This document shows positions 13,401 to 36,600 of a stretch of 64,000 bases of DNA, piece after piece. The DNA comes from Arcuatula senhousia. Lineage: Eukaryota; Mollusca; Bivalvia; Mytilida; Mytilidae. The notes under the pieces were generated by a model. The model was not told the origin of the DNA and made no database searches. It saw only the letters and a program-made list of their open reading frames with translations. Both the position numbers and the translations under genes were made by a program. Location of the stretch: contig OZ020303.1 of assembly GCA_963971305.1 (NCBI GenBank), positions 43,760,106 to 43,824,105 of the forward strand, in the 5' to 3' direction. The stretch's first letter is position 1; every line of letters starts with the position of its first letter.

Positions 13401-14025
13401 TTCAGGGTAGATAATTTGACTACTTTTTTAGTCCAAAATGGAGTTGGATGTAATGAGCTCAGAAACAATTCTAACTGTGAGGGTCAACTAAGGTAAATGT
13501 TCAATCAAAAGCTGAGTAAAATATTACTTATATAGTACTTGATCTCTGCATTTCTATGTAGTTAAGAGGGATAAAAAACATAAATAGTTAATAAATATAT
13601 TTTTTGACAATATATATTTGCGTTCATAATAGGCTTCAGTGTAAAAGTATAAATTCTCGTAAGAAACAAGAAAAAAAGCCAATGAGACTAGCACCACTTT
13701 TATAGAAAATTCAGTAATAAAGTACATCTCAATAAACACACAAATTACACATCGCAGTATACACAAATGGTATCAAATAACAATATATAGTTAAAAAACA
13801 ATAAAAGTTCAAAATCAACAAATTCTTTCCAATAAAGTATGCTTTGTAGATACAACTTATTACAAAATTACAACAAAATCTTTATATATTTTAAAGATGA
13901 ATAAATGGTCGAAACATAGTACCTTAAAACTTTTATCCATGATATAAACTAATCTTGTCATATTCTAAAGATAAAATAAGTTTTGTTTGAAGGGAATTTT
14001 TTTTTCATTCTGATTGTGTTTAACA

Positions 14026-14178
14026 TACTGTGGTTTCATTATTTTTTGTGAGGTATCAATTTTCTTGGTTTTCATTGATGGTTTTGATCCATGAAAAGGA
14101 AATTGTACATTGCTTTGCATACTGCAAACTTCAGCACCACAATTTTTCCCAGCAATCCAAATGAATGAATCCAGAGTA
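14026..14178. mobile_element. CCACGAAA-family MITE downstream of AK3
   Basis: The left end TACTGTGGTTTCATTATT and right end AATGAATCCAGAGTA are inverted relatives of the family seen at 17093-17210, 42532-42738 and 47948-48150. TA at both ends is compatible with a TA target. It lies about 150 bases beyond the AK3 stop codon and so may be in the 3' UTR. Confidence 0.6.
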
Positions 14179-14324
14179 TACAAAATAACTTAAGTGTGTA
14201 TCCCCACACCCCATAAGTGAGCACTGCCACATAAAATTTGGGGGGAAAACTCTTACAAAATATGTCCTGCATGTTTAAACCACAACCACTTTTCTAAAGT
14301 AGAAAATGTCCTTTGATATAAAAA

Positions 14325-25331
<11,007 letters not shown>

Positions 25332-25768
25332 TCATTAAAAATGAAATAAAAAATATATGAAGTAAACTATTATTGTAAAAAATATAGAAGTTAATCTACA
25401 TAATCAACAATTAACATTGTATTGTGATATGAATTTTAATTCGTACAAATGAAAAAGTTTCAAATATTACGACATTGTGTCAGACCTATTTACGATAAAA
25501 ATACCCACGAGGAAAAATTTGAAAATATTGCAAGTCTCAAGATTTACAGCTTAAAAAACAACATTTAAAGGTATCTTTGGGAAGTAAAAAGTACAGAACT
25601 CATTTTGTATAATTCCATGTTACATTTTTTGTCTTAAATAGGAGGAAAAATTTAAAAAACAAATTATGTGTGATCTTGAACAGAATTTGGCCACCAATTT
25701 TAATGTATGGCATAATTTGGGTGTTAGGTAATGTTGTTACCTTAGGAGCTGTCTTCATTATCTGTATA

Positions 25769-25893
25769 GGCACATGATAGGGTTACAGCAAAACCGTAAC
25801 AATAAGAAATTTTATGGTTACGGCAAAGACGAATATCAGGAACGGATGACGGGATAAAGACCGAATCGTGTACGACCGTAATAACAAGATTTA
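25769..25893 (-). repeat. GTTACGG-family repeat, copy 2 (inverted)
   Basis: The reverse complement carries TTATTACGGTCGTACACGAT, TCATCCGTTCCTGATATTCG and TTATTGTTACGGTTTTGCTG, matching copies 1 and 3. Confidence 0.7.
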
Positions 25894-26012
25894 TTTTTTA
25901 TTATTACGGCACTTTTTATTACAGCAAATTGATATTGTATCAATATGAAATAAACAGTGAGATAACATTTATTGATTCCTAAAATGAAAGCGGGCAAAAA
26001 TTCTATTAATCT

Positions 26013-26600
26013 AAAGGACATGGTACGGTAAGCGCCATATTTGGCCCCCTATTTTACGAAAACATAAATCTTAAGTAAATTATTAAAATGCACATTAAAA
26101 ATGGAGTAAGATGGTTCAAATTTATGAGTATGCTTTAAATTTCCAATAATCTTTTCGGTTTTTCAATTCTATTGAGACTTAAAAGAGAGTAAAATCAAGA
26201 AAATCGAGAAAAATGATGATTTTTAGAGCTTATATTGTTATTTTCAAAGGCCTCCGCCTACGTGACCCAAAGATTTCTTTAGTGATTTAGACTTTAATTG
26301 AAGTCACTTTTAAAGTTAATTTACAAAATGTGTGGGTCAAGAAGGCGGAGGCATCTAAAAATTTAAAAAATGACCCAAAATTCATCAATTTTCCGCAAAT
26401 TTGACAGGAATCTTACATATTTGGTTTGTTTTGACATCCCATTTTTCATCAATGTCAGATGGTACGCTTAAAAAAATATAAGAACAAGTTTGTTCATTCT
26501 CTTGAACTTCTAAATAGCATAAGAAATCTTTTCAAAATCAATTTTGTAATTTACAATTGTAGAGGGGGCCAAATATTGGCCTTAGTGTACCTTGTCCTTT
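26013..26600. mobile_element. 588-bp inverted-repeat element in the divergent intergenic region
   Basis: The left end AAAGGACATGGTACGGTAAG (continuing CGCCATATTTGGCCCCCTA) and the right end, reversed, AAAGGACAAGGTACACTAAG (continuing GCCAATATTTGGCCCCCTC) are ~40-base imperfect inverted repeats. No coding capacity. Confidence 0.75.
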
Positions 26601-26876
26601 GACTTGAAAGTAATTTTGGTAATTTATGGCACATGCGACAACCAATAAGTGGTTTTTGAGTTTTAGTTTATTCCTGCGCATTTCTGGTGAACCATTCAAG
26701 GTATGCATCTAAGACTACAGATGCCGCAGTGTGGACATGTCTGCAGTTCCATTCAGCATTTTTTTTATTAACACGCATTTAACGTTCATTCCATCCTTTA
26801 GTATAAAAAAACTAAAATTTTATAAAATATCTTTTGTTTTGTAAAGCTCTAACGCAAGATTGCCGTAATTATAAAG

Positions 26877-27004
26877 AAATTCTGATTGTTACGGTCATAA
26901 ATGATTCGGTGTCTGCCCCTTCATCCGTTCCTGATTTTCATCTTAACCATAACAATAAGAATTTCCTGTTGTTACGATTTTGCTGTAATCGTATCCTGTG
27001 CCTT
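26877..27004 (+). repeat. GTTACGG-family repeat, copy 3
   Basis: ATTCTGATTGTTACGGTCAT, GATTCGGTGTCTGCC, CATCCGTTCCTGATTTTCAT and GTAATCGTATCCTGTGCC align with copy 1 at 24716-24839. Confidence 0.7.
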
Positions 27005-27254
27005 CTGTATAAATGTTCTGGTATTTATTGGGGCTAAGGCCCATATTTGCATGATTAGTTCTTACAAATTAAGTTGTTATGGTGTTAATGTACCAACAAG
27101 AAAAAAACCAATTTATATGGATTCTAATCATTATTCAATCATTTGTCATTGAGTGTTGATTTGGATAAATTAATCAAATTTGATGTGTAATTAAAGTTGT
27201 AAGGCTCATTTGACATGTTTGATGGTATTTACAAAAATGTACTATCAAATCAAC

Positions 27255-27470
27255 TATTTTTGGCAGGATTTTTCACAGAGAGTGAGAAATCCTGGTTTAT
27301 ATAAAATGGTGTGCGGCAGGCGGGCAGGAAAGAAATTTTTGTAACAGTTTTCTCAGCAACTACTAATCACAGCCACTTTATATTTAGTATACAGCATCAG
27401 GTTGTGGTCCTTCAGGGTGGGATACGATTTCAGGTCTGTCGCTCACTTTCTTTCTGTTTAATAAAATCGG
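27255..27470 (+). repeat. R1-family repeat unit
   Basis: Starts with a hairpin (AGGATTTTTCACAGAGAGTG then AGAAATCCT), then GGCAGGCGGGCAGG, GTAACAGTTTTCTCAGCAAC, TATTTAGTATACAGCATC and TTCAGGTCTGTCGCTCACTT. It ends about 210 bases upstream of the first recognised PUM3 exon. Confidence 0.65.
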
Positions 27471-27681
27471 TCCATTAATGTTTGACAGATATTTTAACTT
27501 AGTGCACCAATGAAACATATAAAATACATGTACAATGTACCTGTGTTTCATCATTCATCTTTATAGAACAAAATATATTTCTGCAGGAAGGCAGCATAAG
27601 TTATTTGGGTTTCAGCAAGTCAAATTATGTAAATTTAGATAGAAACTCTAAATTACATCATGTACATGCAATTTTTTTCAG

Positions 27682-30600
27682 ATGAGACTTGGAATGGATG
27701 CTGATTCTTCATTTGAAGATGAGTTCTATCAGAGACCAAGAAGAAAGCCAAAAGGTTTAAAGCAGAAAGGAAACAGAGGCAACCCAGAAGGGGATAGTAA
27801 ACTTGGTAGCAAAAATATCAGAGCTCCTCCAAACAGTGACAATGATTCTTCCTTTGACATCATTTCTCCTTCTAAGAAACGAAAAACTCATATCAATCAA
27901 GACCAGCTGGAATTCATTCCAAGAAAGCCACCAAAGCGCCATCTTCAAATGTACAGCGACACAGATCTGTCTTCCCTAGACCAGACAGATACACCCGATA
28001 CATTGAGTCAGATCAGTTCTATAATGCCAGTGTCTGATGTTTCCATGCAGACAACATTTTCACGCATGAGAAAACCAAAAGGTCGAGCTGATGTCACTTT
28101 GGAAAGAGCTGTACAAAAGGCCAGAGGTCAACCTGATGGGGCAGAAAGATCCTTCCATGCTAAGAAAACGAGTAAAGCTACCCTTCCTACAAGGTTGTCT
28201 ACAGTGAGAGAGGCTGCAGAGGGTAGAACGTCAGATAGCTCAACACAGGAAGTCTTTGTTGATGAAGATCCCCCACCATCACCTGAAGCACAGCCATTTC
28301 AACGAAGAAAATCTATGAAGGTGGGTATAGTTAAAGTCATGATCTGTACTGCTGTTACGATATACATAACAGGTACCATCTTTCATGCTGCATGTATTTT
28401 CTTACAATCATTTGAATTTGATTGAAATTGAACTTTTGAAGTATAAACAACAAGATGAGTAAAGTGAAGTAGGGGATAGATATTGTGATGTTATCCAACC
28501 ATTTCAGTTTTTCAAATTTATTTGTTCTCAATGAAATTACAAAAATGTAGTTTTCTTCATCAAAAACTTTTTTTATAATACAATAACAGTATTAGAAGCA
28601 GTTAACTTTATAAAGATGTAACAAAAAATATATGTCTATAGGATTTAAAAAAAATCCTAATTGAAAATGTACTGGTGTATCTTCAAATTCAAATTAAATT
28701 TATTTGTACTGAATTTATTTTTGCTTCAATAATTTTAACAGGTCAAACTAAAAAGGGCAGCCAGTACTGCAGCAGGAAGACTGAAATCATTGAAAGGAAA
28801 GAAGGCCCAACTTAGTGAAAGTCGACTCGTAGCTAAACATAAAATGGAGGATTCACAGCTGGAAGAGACTTCAGGTATAACTAAGTCTTTATAATTTTGG
28901 AAATTTGATTATTAAGTGTTTTTACATATTTTTTTCATCTTCACTAGTTAGGGTTACAATCGACTATCTCTCATCTTCTGAAGATAAAAGATAGCAGATT
29001 GTAACCCTTGGCTAGCAAAGATGAAATTGATTAAGTATTCAACATTGTATCTTTTAAACACAAAAATTAAACAAAGTACATACATGTAAAAGCAAAACTA
29101 ATTCTGCTTTTGCTCTGATCAAACTTTTATAAAACACATCAAAATACATGTATACATGATATACTTATTGTAAATGCATGAACGTGATACATGTACATAT
29201 ATCTTGTAAATAATACACAACTATACTAGAAATAAAAAATCATATGTTGCACAGTCTCACAAGAATAAATTAGATACTATAAAGTTATCAGTTTATTTAA
29301 TTTTTGTGGGGTGACTTTAATATAAAATGTTTTGTTTTATTTATAAGAATACAAAATATATTTTTCAGAATCTAAAAAGACAAAGTTGAAAGAGTTACCA
29401 TTTAAAGATAGAAAGAAAGTCAGAAAAATGTTGAAGAATAACTTTAGTATGATACAAAGATCAAAGAAAATTTGGGAGGAATTGAGGCAGTATGTTTGTA
29501 GATTGTATAGTGAAAATTTCCATGCATGCTTCTTGTTTATTTATGAAAGGTTCATTAAACTTTCATAGGAAACAAAATGATAAAACGGATAAGAATTCTA
29601 GAGGAAAAAATTGGAAAGAATTGTTTTCTAGTATTAAAAGTTCATAGAAGACACTCTTGACTCTAGTGAAATGAACAAGACACCAATTCTCTACAGGAGA
29701 AAAAAAATGAACACTATAGAATTAAACCTCATGGATCTTAATATTTTCCTTTTACATGCAAAGAAAGCTTTGTCATTTATTGCAATATTTTACCGTATAT
29801 AATCCAACGTATGACACATCAAAAAAGAAAACTTATCAGTAAAATTTGATTTAAAATGGACGGTGAAAAAATATGGAAGCGTATTTGATTTGAACCAAAA
29901 CTTTATCAAGAAAAATTAAAACAAAAGACTTCAAGGAATAAGATACCAAGTCTCTACATGAGAAAAAACTGAACAATTTATTACATTAAACTTCATGGAT
30001 CCAAATATTTTCCTTATACATGCAAAGAAAGCTTTGTCTAGTTGATTGTTTTTGAATTTTCTCCTTATTATACATGTACATGTTATTTGAAAATTTTTAT
30101 TGAAAGTATATGGATTGTCTGTAAATACCCCCTAACCTTTTGTATTACAGACATAAAGTGAGTGAGGGGAAGAGACATGAATTATGTAAAGAGCTGATGG
30201 GATTTGTCAAAGGAAATATGAAAGAGGTAAAGTCGTACATGTACTTTTCATGTTGATTTGGATGCTTGGTGTACATGTTTATGAGCTTGCTCACTAAGGT
30301 TCTTTCATTTTAAAAGTTTTTGATAAAATAATTTGTACACCAGCATATTTAATTTTAAAAAGTTGTTTTCTGAGCCCAGGAGGAGTTACTGACTATTATT
30401 TATGGTATATCTATGCCATTGGCATGTTCTGAACGGACCCTGTTAGCATAAAAAAATTTGCGTACCAGCTGACATTTTATATCATACCCTCTTATGACCA
30501 TGTCTAAATGCTTTGGTATATATATATTTTACTGTATATATAGCTGCTCAGAGGAAATTCACAATGGGAAGAACTTTTTAAGCGGAAATAAATAAGGAAC

Positions 30601-33600
30601 TTTCACTTTTAGGAGCTTTTTTTTTTAACTGATTAAATTATTGAATTTCAAATATTTGTAACCCTGTTGGTAACAGCTGGGCTGAATTTGTAATCCTGTT
30701 TCACACCTTCAGGTGCCTGAAAAAAAGACCCTATATTGGGGCACACTCAAACCATTGTTTGAATAGGAAGTAGCCCCCCCCCAGGTTCTGAGTTAATGAT
30801 ATCTGTCTATGTGTAGATTTATATGTGTATTCATTATAGTGCAGCCTGATTATACAGCATTATGATTGAATTAAAAATTAAACAAAACAAAATAGTAGTC
30901 AGCTGGTCTTCTTTTCAAACACAAACCTTTAACTTTACCACATAAAATTAGACACAAAAAAATAACAGTTTTTAACAAAAGCAAAATTGTTAATGATATG
31001 TCAGCTTAAAATGCATATATTTGCACGTCTCCTGTAAATAGTACTTTTGAAAAAAAAATGAAGAAAAGCTGAAACATAAACATAATCTTTATGTATGAAA
31101 ATATTAGGAAATGTTGATTTTATGTTGGCAACTTCCAGCAACATGTGCAAACCATGAAATTATTAATCCAGGTAAATGTCTTTTGGGGGAAACCACAAAG
31201 AAATTGATGCCCATGAAAATAAAGGAATTCACTGTACACTGTTTTTTAATGAAGACGATATATCTAGCTTTATTATAGCGAGCATAGCTCATAGCGGAGA
31301 TCTCTACAGCAAGTTCCCACAAAAAATTTGCCTATATGCTGATATTGATTTTTTTCTTACAGTTTAAACAGGTCAGGTGTGAATCTGAAAATAATTACCA
31401 AACTTGCTAGTTGGCTTCCAAAAATTTTCTATGTAAAGATAGAACAAGGATAAAAAATTTCTGATGACGATGAGTTACTACTTTTTTTTACGCTCTATCC
31501 CCCCAAGCACCTCGTCCTAAACTGAACGTTCTAGAAAATGAACTGATTAAAATAGAAATAACTACGATGACTTCAGATCTTATTTGACTCCATCGATTCA
31601 AAGTCAAACTATTTATTCGTTCAAGATAATAATATGTCAACAAAGACGCTAAATATTTAAGACATTGTGTCTTCATCTCAGGGCTTTTCCAGAAATAAAT
31701 GTATGGGGGGGGGGTCGGAAGGCACATTTTTTTATACCCATCATGCATAAAATTTTAATTTTTTCCCCCTTTATGTTGCATTTGAGAAATATCTAAAAAT
31801 ACCACCACCCATAAAATTTTAATTTTAGTGCATTCCGACCCCCCATTACAATTAATTCTGGAATAGCCCTCAGAATAATGACCAATAATTAACCAATCAT
31901 TTCATTTGGGTGACTCGGAACTTATGAAACAAAATCGCAAGTCCGCGGCTTATGGTGTTTTAGGAAGAGATCACAATGTGTTCAGTTAACATTCGCATCA
32001 AAAGTGTCCACATCTTTTCAGGAATTGGGTCCTTAAGATCTTATATTCTGAATTCTAAATGATTTTATTCCTCAATTGAGGCTTGGAACTCCGTCATATG
32101 AGGACAAAAGAGAGGATCCAATTGTGCTGTTTCATGTTATATGGGGAAAGCCTTTTTCAACTTAAAGTGGAAATTTATACAAAAGTGATAAATTTATATT
32201 TATGCTGTGCTGCCTACCTCATATTATATTACAGTTAGCGTTTGCTCATGATACAGCAAGAGTCTTGCAGTGTTTAATACAGTATGGTTCTCCAGATCAG
32301 AGGGAAGAAGTCTTTGAAGAGATTAAAGGTAATTTAATAATTGTATTGAGTAACTCAGTTTTCAAAACTGTAAACCAGGAAATTTTGGCGGTTTTTACAA
32401 TTTTTGCGTAAACATTGCTTGCGTGAAAATTACATGCACGAATATATTTTTCCTTCATTGTTGTCTTTGGACTGTAACATTACAGCACAAGTTTTAAACT
32501 GTGCAAACTAAAATTCTGGCATCTTACTACAAAAAAAAAGATGGTGTGAAAATTTCCCTGCTGAAAGAACTTTTCATGGTTTATTCATGTTGTTCAATTT
32601 TGTGATTTGAAAATGTTGGTAGAATAAATGACTTTAGAATTGACACTTCAGATGATCCAAATTTTTGTAGTTGACTGCCATATACAAAAACCATGAAATT
32701 TGTGTAAATGCTAAATTTATTTTAATTTTGATTAACAATAAGTTAACTTTAATTTTTAGCGTTAACAAAATTGCCTGTGTAGGAAGGCATTTTCTTGATT
32801 GTTTGATAGCAGGTAGTCTCTTTGAGCTATTATTGTTAAGAATAAAAAAATAATTGTATTGGTTATCGATATTATTTTATCCATTAGATGAACCTTTTGC
32901 ATTAGAATGTTTAATTTCTTTGACTTCTATTTACAGATCAAATTTGTTTGATGGCAAAATCCAAATATGCAAAATTCCTGGTCAAGAAATTAATTATTTA
33001 TGGGTATGTATGAAACTTATATGCATATGTTAATTTTGATATCTGGGCAGGATTTTACAATACACTCCAATAAAATATTAAAAAATTCTTAAACATGTTA
33101 AAAGCACATTTTCAGTAAATGAATTTAAAAGTTAAAACACTGGTGGGCGGAGCATCTTTCTAGGTTTGCATCAAAGATAACACATGACAAAAGACACAAT
33201 CATTAGAATGTTAGTAGTTGATTATAAAAAAAGGCCTTGAAAAAACTATTCACATTTAATCTTGTGCATACATATGATGTCCAAGTGAAAAGAAATAATC
33301 AATGCAAAACATATTGTTAAGCTCAGTAGACTATTTGACAAAATTATAAATAAAAATTAACTATTTCTGAATGTGGGTTTATAACTTAGACAATACAAGA
33401 GTGCTAATGAAATCTTGTATAAATTGATCGTCATTTCAAATCTTAATCTTTTTTATACTTTTAGATCAAAGCCACAAAAAAGTTATGTGTTTAAAAGTTT
33501 CCATGGAAATGTGAGAAAGCTGGTTAGACATAGAGTATGTAGATTTTATGCTCCTGTATTGTTTGATTAGGGTCTTATAATTTATGTGCTTAAGTTTCTG

Positions 33601-36600
33601 TTTAAAATGATTCTTTTTTAGTCACCATTTGTGATAAACTATCACTAGGTGAAGCAGCAGATAGAAATGGTCACATGCAAGAAGTTGAATTGTTTCATGG
33701 CAGTTATATTTAGTACGTGTTGGTTGTTTAAAAGTTATTATTTATGTCATTTTTAGCTCACCTGGACCGAAGGTCCATGTGAGCTATTACCATCACTTGG
33801 CGTCCGTCGTCGTCGTCTGTCGTCGTCGTCTGTCGTCGTCGTCGTCTGTTAACAATTTTTCAAAAATCTTCTCCTCTGAAACTACCAAACAGAATTTAAT
33901 GAAACTTGGTATGAATGATCCTTAGGGTGTCCTGCACCAAACTTGTGTTTTGATTTTTAATCCGTTAAAAAACATGGCCGCCGTTACTAAAAATAGACTA
34001 GGGGGGTCAGACTACTGTTTTTGGCTTATAAATCAAAAAGTATAAGAGATAGAGGAAATCTGAGGCCACGCTACTGATTCAGCATCAAAAGCTCTACAAA
34101 AGTCTCCATTTGGTCAAAGTTGTCAGATGACCCCTTATAGGGGTTACGGCCCCTTAAAGGTGAAAAATAGCATTTTTTCATGTTTTTGGCCTACAGAATG
34201 AAAACTATTGCAGATAGAGATTAGCTGTTGCTTGCTTAAATGTTCAGCTCATTTAGCTCTACAAAATTTTCCATAGAGTCGAAGTTGTCAGATGACTCCT
34301 TATAGGGGTTACGGCCCCTGAAAAATAGCAACTTTTCATGTTTTTGGCCTACAGAATGAAAACTATTGCAGATAAAGATTAGCTGTTGCTTGCTTAAATG
34401 TTCAGCTCATTTAACTCTACAAAAGTCTCCATAGGGTCGAAGTTGTCAGATGACCCCTTATAGGGGTTACAGCCCCTTAAAGGTGAAAAATAGCCATTTT
34501 TCATGTTTTTGGCCTACAGAATGAAAACTACTGCAGATAGAGATTAGCTGTTGCTTGCTTAAATGTTTAGCTCATTTAGCTCTACGAAAGTCTCCATAGG
34601 ATCGAAGTTGTCAGATAACCCCTTATAGGGAGTACGGCCCCTGAAAAATGGCATTTTTTCATGTTTTTGGCCTACAGAATGAAAACTATTGCACATAGAG
34701 ATTAGCTGTTGCTTGCTTAAATGTTCAGCTCATTGAGCTCTACAAAATTCTCCATAGGGTCGAAGTTGTCAGATGACCCCTTATAGGGGTTACAGCCCCT
34801 TATGGGTGAAAAATAGCCATTTTTCATGTTTTTGTCCTACAGAATGAAAACTATTGCAGATAGAGATTAGCTGTTGCTTGCTTAAATGTTTAACTCATTT
34901 AGCTCTACGAAAGTCTCCATAGGATCGAAGTTGTCAGATAACCCCTTATAGGGGTTACGGCCCCTGAAAAATGGTATTTTTTCATGTTTTTGGCCTACAG
35001 AATGAAAACTATTGCACATAGAGATTAGCTGTTGCTTGCTTAAATCAGTGATTTTTCTAGCGCTCGTCACTTTCGTCATTGGCGAAAAGATATTTTATTT
35101 GACGAAAAATTTTCAAACCAATTTCGCCACTTTAATTTTCAAAAATGTAGAAAATTTTCGTCCTTTTTTACGATAATCAGTTAAATCTTTCGTCATTTTC
35201 GTGAAATTCAAATTGACAACAGATTTTACTATGAAGCCCTATTGATTTATGACCCAAGCTGTCTGCATAAAGACCCGGAGGCCGAATATGTTTTTACAGT
35301 TAATTAACTGTTAATTGGTTTAAAGAGTCATAATAACAGGTGCTTGACTATCGCTGATTGATTTCGAAATCAATCATGAATGAAATATACTTGACCAATC
35401 AGGAGAAAGTTTATTTTTATATCAGCTGAAAAAGAACTTTGTTTACATTTTTACGATCTCCTTCTTCTTCCTTTTATTACCCTCCTTAGATAGGAGCACC
35501 TCCATTTCAGCGGAGGTGTAGTGGAGTTCCAATGATTTTGAGTTAAGAAATTGTTTTGTTTTGTTTAATAACCTCGAGCCACCTGAACACTAAACTAAAT
35601 TTGTAGAGCTCCTTTATAGGACATGAAGGATGTTCTGTTTTGTTGTCTGTATATATTCCTCCTTTTAGGGACCACCAGTCAATTTAGCATTACCATTATG
35701 AAAATGATAAAACATAAACAAAACTGCTTCTTCAAATGAGAAAAAAGAGAGACTTTATGTGTGCTTATAGCTTTCTATGAGCATGTAAAACTTGATGAGT
35801 AATACATATTTTCCCTTAATTTGTAAAAAAGGGTGGTGGGGGCGTTATCATTTTGTTATGCCTAAAATATTAAAGGCAAAGAATCTGCAGCACATTAAGT
35901 ATGATAGAAAGGGGAAAAATCAATTCAACAAATGTTTAGATATATTTTATTGAACATGATAATAACTGTTGTAATCTGTGTCTGTCCATGGTACTGAAAT
36001 TACAATATACATAAGACATTCATAGCTATAACCTGCACATGTAGAGATTCAAGTATTGGTATTTTTACAACAACCAGACTGCTAGAAGCAAACATGATTA
36101 TGGATTATTAGGTCACACATTTTGGTCGACCGCTAAAATGACTAAAGCCCTCAAAATCCTGGAAAAAACCCTGTTAAATGTTCAGCTCATTTAGCTCTAC
36201 AAAATTTTCCATAGAGTCGAAGTTGTCAGATGACTCCTTATAGGGGTTACGGCCCAAAAATAGCAATTTTTCATGTTTTTGGCCTACAGAATGAAAACTA
36301 TTGCAGATAGAGATTAGCTGTTGCTTGCTTAAATGTTCAGCTCATTTAACTCTACAAAAGTCTCCATAGGGTCGAAGTTGTCAGATGACCCCTTATAGGG
36401 GTCACAGCCCCTTAAAGGTGAAAAATAGCCATTTTTCATGTTTTTGTCCTACAGAATGAAAACTATTGCAGATAGAGATTAGCTGTTGCTTGCTTAAATG
36501 TTCAGCTCATTTAACTCTACAAAAGTCTCCATAGGGTCGAAGTTGTCAGATGACCCCTTATAGGGGTTACAGCCCCTTAAAGGTGAAAAATAGCCATTTT

